Source of the DNA: Bromus sterilis
Taxonomy: Eukaryota; Streptophyta; Magnoliopsida; Poales; Poaceae
NCBI GenBank assembly: GCA_950022295.1
Contig: OX465597.1
Location: 259,285,016-259,349,015 of the forward strand
Direction: 5' to 3'
DNA length: 64,000 nucleotides
Shown: positions 21,640 to 33,794 of the stretch, piece after piece
How the letters are laid out: every line of letters begins with the position of its first letter
Position numbering within the stretch: the first letter of the stretch is position 1
Made by a program: the position numbers and the translations under genes
Notes under the pieces: generated by a model
Database searches by the model: none
What the model was told of the DNA's origin: nothing
The model's input: the letters and a program-made list of their open reading frames with translations, nothing else

Positions 21640-24600
21640 AGGGGTAATGCTTCAATAACTTGAAAACCTTCCCTGAAGCTTTATCACCTGGCTTGTCCTT
21701 CAGGAACCTATACAACTGTTTACACTAGAAAACACTGTTAGTTCCTCTACTATCTTGTCTAAAAATATCCAAAACACACGGGGGAAAAACTTGGCTTCAA
21801 TGAAGTTTTCTAGCACATGCTGCGACCGAAGATTTACTTTGAAGTGATGGAATTCCTTCTGGAATTTCTTCGAGATATTGCGCTCATTGACTTCATGGCG
21901 CACCCCAACATATGTGGAAAAGATGTCATTGGGTTTACTCAGCAATTCCGAAGTGTCACGCATTGGAGGAATGAAAAGCTTCGGATGATGGCGAGCCACA
22001 AAGTCTTCGTTGCGGCCATGATCGCAGACAACTTGCAGCCAAGGAGCATATGGATTTAGTGTATAGGGAAGTTCTGCAGCGTGTATCAAGTTTCGAATGA
22101 AGCAGTCCTCGAAGTCAAATACGAGTCCATGTGTAAGCTTCATTATTGCATGCCTTGTCTCAGGATATATATTGGATTCCTCCGAAGCTGTACTCAATGG
22201 AATCAAAGACTTCGACAGGATGTAAAACCATGTCTTGGAGATGAAGTTCAAATGCTTCGGGCAAATGTTTTCTGGAATATAATTTGCAGTTACTTTAGTA
22301 TCCAACAATGTAGCAAATTGTTCTTCATCCAAATCTGGCTCCAGATGAATCTTGTCAAGGTCGCCAATATGCCTTGTGATATTGACTATTTCCATGAACT
22401 ATGTGGAAGACATTCTGAAGATTTCACCTTGGATCATCCATTCCAGTATCCATGTGCGGGGTTCATTTGCATCGCTCGAAACATATAAAGAGGCGTAGAA
22501 TTGCTTAATGAGTTCAGAATTGAAGGGAGTGCTCAAAGCAAACAACCGAGTCAAATTCTGATTCTCAATAGTTTCGGCGATGTTCTAAAAGCAAGTGGCA
22601 GTTGAAAGGCTTCGCATATCCAGATACCTGTGGCGAAACAGAACACCTTGCTGACAGAAAACCTTGGTGTATAAGATTTGTTGTTCCGCAGTCCAGAAGC
22701 GAAGATCATCGGCAATTCTGTCTGAAGCATATGGACTTACACCAAAGAATCGGTGACGCTTATGATGTTGCTCCAAACTGAATTCTGGTCTGTGCAGAGA
22801 AGAACAACCAGCCCTTGAATATTGGAAAAGTTTCATGAGGGTAATTCGATTCGAGCTGGGTGTCTTGGCATGGATGGGAACGGGCACGAATCCTTTGCAG
22901 AGGATCTATGGGGGCGGATCTTGAAGGGCCATCAGACTGAGCGACTATCAAAGCTTGCTCTTGCGAGGGATTTAGAATCTGCACTTGTTCATCTTCATCT
23001 TCATGTGCTTCTGTTTGGGGCACATGGGCTTCCGATTCCTGAGCAGTCCTGGCAGGGAAAAAATATTGGGAGCCGCTGGTTCTGGAGTTGGAGGGTGAGG
23101 GTTCATTAGCTTCCGGGTGAGAGGATGGGGGTGGTGCGGGAGCAGCAGGAGGGGTAGGAGTCCGTTGCGGTGCGGGCGATGGAACATGTGGTGGTGAAGG
23201 AGCGCGAGGTGGAACTGGGGCAGGAGTTGGTGCAGGTGTTGGGGTTGGGGTTCGCTTGGGAGTTCGAGCTTTTGGAGGTGGAGCAGGAGTGTGTGGAGCG
23301 GGTTTTTGTGCGGAAGTGGATTTGGTGGGAGGAGGTGTAGGGGTTTTAGTGGGTGGAGCTGAAGGTTTGGTCATGGGCTTTGAAGGCTTTGGTTGGGGAG
23401 CAGGAGTGGGAACTGCTTCAGTAGTTTCCTTCGGCTGGCTGGTTGGTTCATCACTCGTATCCATATCAGCAGCCGAGGCCAAAGTAACCTTCCATTTCTT
23501 GGTGGTCCTTTTCTTCGGAGAAGGGTCAGAAGTCTTGGCTTCAACATGCTTTGTAGCAGCTGGTTCAGCTTCCAGCGGGGCCTTACGCTTCCGGGAATCC
23601 CTTTCCATAATTGAAGCATTATGCATTTTGAACATTTCATCCACTGCAGCTTCGATCTTTCCCTTGTAGGTTTTAATTTTTTCCTTGGTGGTGGTGTTGA
23701 CGTCTGTCACCTTCTGAAGCAACTTCAAGGCGTGCTGTTTGAGCTTCAGGCATAGAGATACCTTTCGGCTTTGATGGAATTGCTTCATCAAAGGGAGTCA
23801 TATCGACCACGGCCTTCTTCTGGGCAGCCTTGGCTGCTTTCTCAGCCTTCTTCGTTCTGAGTCCATCTAGTGTGGCCTTGCATTTAGCTTCGTGTTCTGG
23901 CAACTGTTTGGCTTCAGCAGCAGCTTTTTCTTCATTTTTCTCGGCTTCGGCGAGCTTTCTCTTCGTCTCAGCCTTCTCAGCAGCAAACTTTGCGGAGTCT
24001 AGCTCCCTTTGCTTTCTTGCAACTGCTTCAGCTGCCTTTTGCTTTTCTGCAGATTTTCTGGCAAGAACGCTGCGGTTCAGTGCCTCCTCGAGGTCTTTCT
24101 GTTGCAATTCTGCTTCAGTGGGATTTCGCTTCACCGAAGGATTTGGTGCTGCAGACTGCTTAGGATTCGCTGGTGCAGCTACCTTAGCAGAATGTTGATG
24201 CTTCGCTGGGTCGTGCCTCAACTTGGATCTCCTCTCAGTGTTGAGAGCTTCAACCGGTGGCTTGGAGGCCAAAGGCTTTGCAACCACCAAGTTGGACAAG
24301 TTAATGGTGGGGCGAACAACGGGCTTATCTATAGGGTCTTGAATTTTTATCCCTTTGACAACCGGTTTCTCTCCTGGCTTCTTCTTCAAGGGAATCCGAA
24401 TCTTTTGCTTCTTGGGGGGAGCAGGTTCTGACACATCATCTGCTTCAGTTTCTGATTCGTCATCAGCTTCAACATTTGACTCATCACTAATAGAGTCTTC
24501 TAGAGCTGATCGCTCCAGTCTTGCTTCATCTTCGTCATCGGTGGAGGCATGAGGGGTGAAGAATATTTATTCTTAAGCTTCCTCTTCTTCTTAGAGCTCT

Positions 24601-25109
24601 GGCCCGCTCCATGAGCTTCAGCGGCAGCTAACTTGGATGCCTTCTTTGCTTCCTTCGGTCTTTTATTTTCTGCAGCGATTCTCAATCGCTCTTGCTCTTC
24701 AGGATAATCATCCGAAGTCTTGAGCGTGTTGGGGTGAGGATATTTAGGTGGGACTGGGTAGTAAAGATGGTGATTTTCTTCAGTATATTTTCCACACATG
24801 TGTGAAGTGTATAGGAAAGGTGGACTGAAGGCAAACTGCATTGCCCATTTCCAGTCAGGGATACTCTTGTATTTGTACCACCTGATGGCCCAGTAGCGGC
24901 GAATGTTTTGCAAACGAGTCTTCCTTTGATCCTTAGTTTCTTCAGGAGGTGTATCATATCCAAGTTCAATCCGAATAGACTCGGGAATGCCTCTTACATT
25001 GTTTGTTTCCTTCATTCTTCCTCCTTTTCTCTTGGGAGCAACTTGTTCAGCTTCGTTGAGGTGATCTAGTACTGGGGACTCATCACCGAAGCCCAAATCC
25101 TCAGAAATC
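21640..25109 (-). pseudogene. Copia third ORF (post-pol accessory protein), frameshifted
   Basis: The ORF lies in at least four frame segments: 25109-24500, 24434-23673, 23791-22760 and about 22890-21700, with the true end near 21640. An acidic and lysine-rich N-terminal region is followed by an Ala/Glu/Lys coiled coil (about 24100-23800), then a Pro/Thr/Ala stretch of about 100 residues resembling extensins (about 23400-23050). The C-terminal region contains RFWTAEQQILYTKVFCQQ, and I recall similar sequence in plant proteins labelled putative plant transposon protein. SIRE elements carry an extra ORF at this place. I see no clear membrane anchor. The upstream continuations lack an ATG, and a TTCTTCATAG acceptor-like site at 25120-25110 suggests the first exon is spliced on. 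Function unknown. Confidence 0.65.
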
Positions 25110-25386
25110 CTATGAAGAAGAATAAGGGAACGAGGGAAAAAGACAAGTATGGACTGAGCACCAGCAAAAGTTTCGACCAAAAAAAAGATTTTGATAAGAT
25201 ATTCAGAGTTGTGAGGGGGTTGTTTCCGGCCTGTTCTGGGCTAGATTTTGCATGCAACAAGTTCATTATCGATGTCAAACCCTAGCGCAGAACATAGCAA
25301 GATCAAAACCCTAGCTACAAACCTGAATAGAAGATGGGAAGCTTTTCCTACAAACAAGATTCCCAAGAGGTCAACGATCCAACGGA

Positions 25387-25720
25387 TCAAGCAACCCTAT
25401 AAAAAACAAACGAAAAACAGCTAAGAAACATGGATCCAATCTGGAGAGGAATGAACATAGGGGATATTGGATCGGTGGCTTCGTCGTACCCTAACTTGGC
25501 GACGTCGAAGCAGCTACGGCGACGAGGAGCGGCGGAGATGCTCGTCGTCGGCGGGAAATCCACGGCGGAGTCCTTCCGGCAGCTAAGCGGCGAGGACAAC
25601 GGCGAGAACGAGAAGCACGGCGGCTCGCGAGAGATTTAGGGTTCTGGAGCGGTTGGGGAAGAAGTGAGATTTGGTGTCGCCGGGCGAGGGGTATATATAG
25701 GGCTGGTCTGACAGGAGTTG
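25387..25720 (-). promoter_or_regulatory. Promoter- and first-exon-like block inside copia
   Basis: On the minus strand a TATATATA box (25699-25692) is followed by a pyrimidine-rich leader with AACCCTAAATCTC, then a GC-rich stretch (about 25640-25480) without ATG. An AT-rich, intron-like stretch follows up to the acceptor-like site at 25110. The GC content contrasts with the surrounding AT-rich copia sequence and resembles a cereal gene 5' end. Promoter and splice calls are inference. Confidence 0.45.
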
Positions 25721-26135
25721 TCAGATCAAATCAGACGGTTCGAAACAACTGACGCTCCGCATTCAACGGCCCAGATATGGTAGCGAATCGCGAGAAAATC
25801 TCAACGACCGAATAAAATGTCTTGATCGTGAGTAAAACTTCGATAAAATTTGGAAGCATTTGATTCGGAACTCAATGAAGTTCGAAGAAAAATACTTTCC
25901 GTTTCAAATGTGCTCAACCATTTTAGACAGATGGAATAAGAGGGAAAAAGAACAGAGGGGGTAGGGTCCGAAACTTATCACCTCGAAGAAAAACCAATAG
26001 TGAAGCTAGAGGTGATGAGCATGGAGGACTAAATCCAATCAAAATAAAAACTAGAAATCGAAGCAAAAACAAATATTGAAACCAAAAACAAACAACGAAG
26101 TAAATGAATATATACATGGAGGTAAAGGTTCGGTC
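25721..26135 (-). other. Copia spacer between pol and the third-ORF promoter block
   Basis: This is AT-rich DNA with no supported gene. A 64-codon, strongly hydrophobic minus-strand frame (26117-25923, ATG start) lies 18 bp after the pol stop. I treat it as probably fortuitous. Confidence 0.4.
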
Positions 26136-29100
26136 TTACAGTACATTTCGTGAGTCCAAAATATTGAGCTCACACCTTAACGCACAGAACCTTTTCTCAT
26201 CCAATGGTTTCGTGAAAATATCAGCCAGTTGATCTTCAGTTCTGACATGACTAATCACAATATCTTCACGCTGAACATGATCACGAAGAAAATGATGGCG
26301 AATGTCAATATGCTTCGTGCGAGAGTGTTGCACAGGATTGTGAACAATTTTGATTGCACTCTCATTATCAAATAGAAGGGGAATTTTCTTCACATGAATA
26401 CCATAATCCTTCAGCGTTTGCTTCAGCCAAAGAATCTGAGTACAACATGACCCAGAAGCATTGTATTCGGCTTCAGCAGTAGATATTAATACACAATTTT
26501 TCTTCTTGGAAGCCCAACACACAAGTGATCTTCCAAGGAAATGACACGTGCCTGAAGTTGATTTCCTATCAACATGATCACCAGCCCAATCTGAATCAGA
26601 ATAGCCAATAAGATCAAACTGAGCACCCTTGGGATACCACAAGCCCAAGGTTGGTGTGTGAGCAAGATACCGAAGAATTCACTTTACTGCAGTATGATGT
26701 GATTCCTTTGGATTTGCCGTAAAACGAGCACAAATACATACTGAAAGCAGAATGTCAGGTCTAGATGCACATAAATATAAAAGAGAGCCAATCATAGACC
26801 GATATTTCTTTTGATCGAAGGCTTTGCCCTTCTCATCTGCATCTAGGAAGACATTTGTGGGCATTGGAGTCTTAATCGTTTTGCAATCAGTTAGTCCAAA
26901 CTTCTTTAGGCAATCCTTGAGATATTTTTCTTGAGAAATAAAGGTGCCATTCTTCTGTTGACGGATTTGAAGTGCAAGGAAAAACTTCAATTCACGCATC
27001 ATAGACATCTCATATTTCTTCGACATCATTCTGGCAAATTCTTCGCTGATTTCAGTGTTAGTACAAACAAAATAATTTCATCTACATATATTTGACAAAC
27101 AAACAAATCAGCATTATAAGATCGAGTGAAAAGAGTTGGTTCAGTTGTTCCTGGTTTGAAGCCTTTCTTCAGAAGGAAGTCCTTCAGGGTGTCGTACCAA
27201 GCACGAGGTGCTTTCTCCAGCCCATAAAGAGCCTTGTGCAACATGTACACCATGTCAGGATTCTTCAAGTCTTCAAAACCTAGAGGCTTCATAACATACA
27301 GTTCTTCTTGGATTACTCCGTTAAGGAAAGCACTCTTCACATCCATTTGATAAAGTAGGATACCATTGAAATTTTCAAAAGCAAGCATAACACGAATGGA
27401 TTCGAGACGAGCAACTGGAGAATAAGTTTCGCCGAAATCGATACCTTCAATTTGAGTGCACCCTTGTACTACCAGTCGAGCTTTGTTTCTTACCACAATA
27501 CCATCTTCATCTTGCTTGTTGCGAAAAATCCACTTTGTACCAATGATGTTGTGCTTCGTGGGATCAGGCCTTTCGACTAAGGACCAGACTTTTTTTCACT
27601 CGAACTGGTTAAGTTCTTCGAGCATAGCAGTTAACCAATCTGGATCCTTCATGGCTTCATCAAACTTGGAAGGTTCTAGCATGGAGAGAAATGAAAAGTT
27701 TCCACAGAAGTTAGCCAAACGAGTATGAGAAGGAGTTGTGGACGACCTGGTTGTTGAATTTTTTCGAGGATCGAATCAACATCAACTCTTCTTCGCACTT
27801 GAGTCAGTGCATTTTCAATGACTTGTGGCTCTGGTTGTTCTTCAGGATCATTTCCTTCAGGACCAGCATCTCCTTTCGGATCTGCATTTCCTTCAGGATC
27901 TGCATTATCTTCCTTCTTAGGTTCTTCATCCTGTTCATCATTTGCTTCAGGATGTTGATCTCCAGCGCCCCGTGCTATGTGTGGGAACATTGGATCATCA
28001 TCATCTTGATTAGCTTGACGAGCAACTGTTTCAACAGGGCGAATTTCTCCAATATCCATTGACCTGATCACTTCATCAAGAGGAGGTTCATCTAGATCAT
28101 GAGGTAAATGCTCTTTTTGAGAGCCATTAGTTTCATCAAACCTCAAATTTACAGTTTCCATAACCTTCCCAAAGTGGTAGTTATACACTCTGTAAGTGTG
28201 AGCATTTGAGCCATAACCTAGTAGAAAACCTTCATGTGCCTTAGGGGCAAATTTTGAGCTATGATTCATATCTCTAATAAAGCAGGGAGCACAAAATACC
28301 CTAAGATACGAAACATTTGGCCTGTTGCCAGTGATAAGCTCATGTGAAGTCTTCTTCAGAAATTTGTGAAGGTAAACCTTGTTGATGATATGACATGCAG
28401 TGTTAATTGCTTCGGCCCAGAACCTGATAGGAGTTTTGTATTCAACAAGCATAGTTCTGGCCATTTCAATAAGAGTTCTATTCTTCCTTTCAACTACACC
28501 ATTCTTCTGAGGTGTATAAGTAGCAGAGAATTCATGAGTAAAGCCATGATCATCAAGAAATTCTTCAATATGAGTATTTTTGAATTCAGTTCCATTATCA
28601 CTTCGGATATGCTTCAGAGATAATTCATATTCTGTTTGAGCTCTCTTAGCGAATGACTTGAAGATTTGAACAACTTTGCTCTTGTCATCCAGAAAGAAAA
28701 CCCAAGTAAAACGAGAAAAATCATCAACAATAACGAGACCATATTTGTTTCCTCCTAGACTTGCATAATTTTGAGTACCGAAAAGATCCATGTGAAGCAA
28801 TTCAAGGGGACGAGTAGTGGTAATGATAGATTTCGTTGAATGATGTTTCTTCATAATTTTATCAGCTTCACAGGCACTGCAGAGACGATCCTTATCGAAT
28901 TTTACTTCGTTAAGACCAACAACATGTTTCTTCTTCACAAGATTTTGAAGATTTGTCATCCCTGCATGACCAAGTCTTCGATGCCATAACCAACCAGATG
29001 AAGCTTTTGCCATAAGGCATGTGGATACAACAGGGCCCGAAGAAAAATCTACAATATATAAATCTCCTTTTCGGTAACCCTCAAAGACAAACGTATAGTC

Positions 29101-29767
29101 ATCTTGTGAAAATACAACACAACGCAAAGCAGAAAATTGAACAAGCATACCCATATCGCATAACTTATAAATAGACATAAGATTATGACCAAGAGATTGA
29201 ACTAGCATAGCCTTGTCAATGTGCTTATTTTTGGATATGGCAACCTTACCCAAACCTATTACTTTACCCTTGTTGTTATCACCAAAGGTAATGTACTTCT
29301 GATAAGATTGAGATAGTTTTTCTTTGGTGAATAACTCCTTGTCTCCGGTCATATGATTTGTGCAACCACTGTCCATGACCCATTCGAATCCACCGGAGAC
29401 ATAGCCCTGCAGAAGAATTAGTTCTTAACCACCCACAAACGAGCATGTGACTGAGAAGAGGTGGAAGCACTTGTTGAAGCAATATCAAATCGAACAGGGT
29501 TATATTGCCTAGGGGGACGATCAAGTACACCATAAATGTAAGTCCTCTGCGAAGGGTTAGGATATGAATGTGCATATGCAATCTTATCATTGTTATCGCG
29601 GTGACAGTAAGTATAATGACCAGTGCGATAGTATTCCTTTTGAGGAACATTTAATTCGGGCACCAGTGAATCATTTCTCTCTTCGAGAGAATAGAAGTGT
29701 TTCGGTGGTACCGAAGACTTTCCCTGCATAGAATGGATAGCAGGCAATTTCTCAACGAGTGACTTGC
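26136..29767 (-). pseudogene. pol: Copia protease-integrase-RT-RNase H, disrupted
   Basis: The protease has MDSGCTNHMTGD (from 29376). Integrase follows with an HHCC finger (HRRLGHAG...CSACEADK), LHMDLFG, SDNGTEFKN and VVERKNRTLIEMAR. RT includes KARLVVQG, MDVKSAFLNG and a catalytic box that reads YVDE (near 27077-27088) instead of YVDD. RNase H has YSDSDWAGD, ISTAEAEYNA and ADIFTKPLDEKRF. Breaks are a frameshift near 29421-29428, TGA at 27596-27598, a frameshift near 27060 and TGA at 26679-26681. Both TGAs fit CGA-to-TGA change. The 29376-27676 segment is open for 566 codons. The gag-side continuation lies across G2 at 42876. Confidence 0.9.
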
Positions 29768-32700
29768 TGTAACGCCCTCAGATCTTGTAACAGTAATCAC
29801 TGTTGTTGGAACAGTAATCCTTTTGCTACAGTCAAATCAGTGTTGCTAATTTCACTTTGATCATCTTTTGCATTCTTCCTTTCAATGATCATGCTGGGTG
29901 ATATTTCAAAAGCAATGTGATCTTGGACCTTGTTCATCGTGGATCAAAACAAAGTCCAACCCAATTCTTTTGAAATCAATCAAAGCTCGAAATGCTTTTG
30001 GTTAAATATTAAAAACCATGCTGCAGATTAAACTTTGCCCAAAAATTATGAAATTACTTTTAATAATTCACAAATATTCAGTGGTCCATGTTGGTATAGT
30101 TGTGGTGATTTATCGAACTACCAGATAATTCAAATAACTAAAACCGTAGCTTGCATTGTTCATTTTAATCATTTAATAATTAAAAGAAATATCTAATAAA
30201 TTTATTTTGCTACAAAAAATTTTGCGGCACTGATATGCAATGCACTTTAATTTAGAGGCAACAAACTCATTTTATAAAAATGCCTAAGCTACTAAAACAA
30301 TTACAAAAAAAAATTTAAAACATAAAAAAAGAGCTATGTAACGCCCGGGGCGGAACCCCCCCACTGGGCCGGCCATCCCACCCCCCCACCTAACCTTGCC
30401 CCCTGTAAAAGGCCCCGAGCCCCCAGGGTCAACCCCGTCGCCCCGATCGGATCTCAACCCCCCCTCGTTCCTCTCTGCGCCCCCCGCTCCTCGAGACGCC
30501 GCCGGCCTCCCCGGCCTCCTCCGCCCCTAGGCTCCGGCCGCCTCCGCCTCCCCGGGGTCGCCTCGCAGAGGCCCTTGACGACGCGACGCCCCTACAGCCT
30601 CGAGCTCAGCTCCTCGCCCTCCACAGCCCAGCCGCCCCAACTCCGGCGAACTCCGGCTGCCGCGACCTCTCCCCTTCCCCCACAGTGAGCCGCCGCGCCC
30701 GTTCCTCCCCCCCCCCCGCTCGGCTCGCCGCCGTTTTGGCCACCTGCACGAGCCGTGGCCGCCATGGCCGGACCCGTGCTCACCGCGCCCAGCCAGACGC
30801 CGCTCGCGCGCGCGTGCCCCCGCACGGCTGCGCCGCCACTGGCCAGGGAGGCTGCTGGCCTCCCACGCTCCCGTCGTGCCCCCCCCTAGCCGGAGTGCCT
30901 CCCACCCGTGGCCGCCGTGCCTCTGGTTGCCGGCGTGGGCACGCCATGTACTAGCCCCGACTAACCCCCTGTTAGCACTAACCCACTCCTAACCCACCGA
31001 CATATGGGTCCCACCTCACTTAAGCACCTGTTTAAAATATAACTAAACTGTTAGCTGTGTAGTATCTATGACATGTGGAGCCCACTCCCTGATAATTAAA
31101 TGTTAGATTAAAATAAACCTTGTTAGCCTCCAAGTCTATGACAGTGGGGCCCCACTGGTCAGTTGACCAGTCAACCTTACAGATGGGTCCCCTCTGTCAG
31201 CTTTGACCCAGTCAAAGATTCCTTTTGGATAATGTATGTTTAATTGATTAAATTAAATCCAGAAAATCTATTAAATTGATTTAAACTTCAAAAATCAATA
31301 TCTTTTAAACCGTAAGTCTGATTCAAAAACTTTATACATAAAAATTGATCAGAAAAATATAACGAATATGGATACGCTATCTGTTGGTCTACCACCCCCC
31401 TAACATACCGAACATCGAACCGTCCGCCTCCGGTAGCCTTGTCCGATAATTAGTCGGTATCGTAAAACTCTCCGGATGAATTTATTCTGAACACGAAAGT
31501 TGTTCGTATTGGATCAACTAGCACGGTTACACCATCCACACGTTTGCCGGATGTCCACGACACCTCCGGCATGAACCCTTCCCCCTCCGGACACCCGGTC
31601 CGGTAATCACCCGGAGCCGACGGTTCATCCACAGATGAATTCCCGCTCCGTGCTACGTGTATCGTACAATGTTAGAGTATCGTTAACATTTCATATGTTA
31701 TGTCTTGTATTTGTATTGCTATTATTGCTGTGTATTTATTGTTTCCCCCCTCTCTTATTGTTCGGTAGTCTCGACGTCCGCTGCTGATGCCCCTGTGATC
31801 GACTACTTCGTCGACGACCGTACCTCTACCGTCGAGCTTACAGGCAAGCAGAGCCATTTTCCTTCCCCAGATATCGCCTATCTTTCCGTACTTTCTTGCA
31901 CTAGGCATATGCTGCTGCTGCTACGTTATAATCCTACTCAATTGCATAGCCTCTTTTTGTCGCCCCTTGATGTACTTTCTGTTATCCCATGCTGCCTCTT
32001 ATATATATTATATTCAACAGTGAACCCTGCGCCTTGTTATTCAATAGGATTAGATAGCGAGCCGTGATCACTCTGGGATGATCGCGGATACGATCCGTTA
32101 CAACTGATACAGGTACAGTTCAGAGCAGACCCCGACTCAGCCCCCCTACATCGGATCTGCCGAGCCACCTCAAGTGTGAGCGATCGGGGAGAAATCCCCG
32201 TACTCCACTCGTGGTCGACTCTGTATATCCGTCTTAGGGTTATGAACCACGGTTGTCCTTACAGGTAAGTAGTCGGGTGACCCAACGGTGCCCGCGCAGG
32301 TTATCTTAGCGGAATGACAGGTCAGGTGTATTCCACCGGTGTGCGGCGGGCCTGGTACTGTTCGTGGCCGAAGGATTTCCTGTTGTACGAAAGTCGAGCT
32401 TTTCGGAGCAAACGCGAGACAAGGTAAGGAGACGGTTCACCTTGTTGGTAACCGCACGAGTTGGTGGGACGACAGGGCAGGCACCGACGTTACTGGTGGT
32501 CCTGGATGCTGTCGTTGTCCGCGACTCATTCAATAAGGGGCAACGATAACGGTTGTCTCGACAGAAAATTAATAAAATGCTTAACGGGTTCGGCGGATGA
32601 CTTGAGTAGCCTTTTGGATTGTACGCACTACCTATACGTGGGATTACGCGTTTGGGCGCCTCCGCAATGTAGCCTCGTTCGAAAGCTCTGACAGACGTCC

Positions 32701-33778
32701 AGTTCAGCATTGCGGCAGGGACGGATCGCGCTGCGGCGTTGGAATTCACCCTCCTCGCAACGACCCGGAGAGCGAGGGGAGATAGGCCCATGACCCCCTT
32801 GCACTTAGGGCTGTAGACCGGCGGGGACCTCTCTGATGAGTCGTAGGATGGATTGCGTTGTGTCGGATAGCCTCGGTGGGGCATTCCCTAACAAGGTGTA
32901 CGCCACCCTGGAGATCCGAGCGTGTAGTGTCACACTAGTGCACCCCTGCAGGGAGTTTAATCTATTCGAATAGCCGTGTCCACGGTAACAGGACGCTTTA
33001 TGCTGAAGCCAGATCCTATCACTACAAACTACTACTATTAAACTGTTGGTTCCGGGTTTTCTTCCTCGCGGGGAGGACGAGGAGGGGAACTCGGAGGCAT
33101 TGTTAATTATGATTAAAACTTATTATTATACAATGCTGCAGCAACTTCTGCTACATTGTTACATTCATTACTGTTATGTTAAACTGTTGGCTGATTCTTA
33201 CCTCATGCTGCAAGACTCGTCGGAAGATGCTAGTCTTCGATAGGACTAGCTTCTTACCCTTATTCTGATTTCTACCTTGCAGTCCACTATATACAGCCTC
33301 CCTTTTCCATTTGATACATGCATAAATGCTTAGTAGCGGACGTAAGACTCGCGGGTATGCTAGATACTCACCCTTGCTTTATTTCCCCTTTTCGCTTTTC
33401 CGGATCGGCCGCTGCAGTCGACGTTGGAGTCCAGGAGCAGAAGATCCCCGGAGCCCTCTACGATGTCGAGTTCCCGTTGACCAGGAGTAATTCGGTGCAA
33501 CCCAGGCAGGAGGCCTCGCCTTTTCGATCTGTACCTCTGATGTTATTTGTGCTAGCCTTCTTAAGGCAAAACTTGACTAACTATGTCTGTACTCAGATAT
33601 TATGATTGTATGAATTATGTATTCGGGTCCGTGTGACCCCCCCCTTCATTGTAATATATTTGGTTTATCCTTTTGTGTTTAGTGTTGTGCTGTGATATCC
33701 TCACCGTGGCACCTTGATCTCGATCATGTACCCTGCGTGTATGATTACTGTACATGATCGTAAATCGAGGGCGTCACA
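29768..33778 (+). repeat. G2 5' LTR (4.0 kb)
   Basis: It begins TGTAACGCCC and ends GGGCGTCACA, so the ends are imperfect inverted repeats. AT-rich to 30330, it then has a GC-rich block (30340-30960), a W-box and GGGNCCC cluster (31000-31217) and a second AT-rich patch. A GAAA-loop hairpin is at 32185-32200 and the CTATTCGAATAG palindrome at 32962-32973. A 192-codon antisense frame (32884-32306) is also in the other LTR; identical copies are expected, so this is not evidence of coding. Confidence 0.93.
31157..31217 (+). promoter_or_regulatory. Inverted W-box pairs in the G2 LTR
   Basis: GGTCAGTTGACC (31157-31168), TTGACCAGTCAA (31163-31174) and CTTTGACCCAGTCAAAG (31201-31217) are inverted repeats built from TTGAC W-box cores, the known WRKY site. 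They are preserved in the 3' LTR at 40255-40315. G1 has a similar pair at 7248-7265. A regulatory role is inference. Confidence 0.45.
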
Positions 33779-33781
33779 AGT

Positions 33782-33794
33782 TGGTATCAGAGCC
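33782..33794 (+). other. G2 primer-binding site (initiator Met tRNA type)
   Basis: TGGTATCAGAGCC lies three bases after the 5' LTR. This is the usual plant chromovirus primer site. Confidence 0.9.

Noticed and set aside
9824..21796. Copia third-ORF repeat pair as an assembly collapse
   Set aside because: The copies differ by about 5% and have different neighbours, so they are real separate copies. An assembly join elsewhere in the locus cannot be excluded from sequence alone.
25430..25639. Plus-strand 69-codon frame opposite the copia promoter-like block
   Set aside because: TATA box, leader and acceptor-like site all point to the minus strand, and the peptide shows no family signature.
32306..32884. 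192-codon antisense frame in the G2 LTR, also at 41404-41982
   Set aside because: The two copies are the two LTRs of one element, so their agreement shows recent insertion, not selection. No domain is recognisable.
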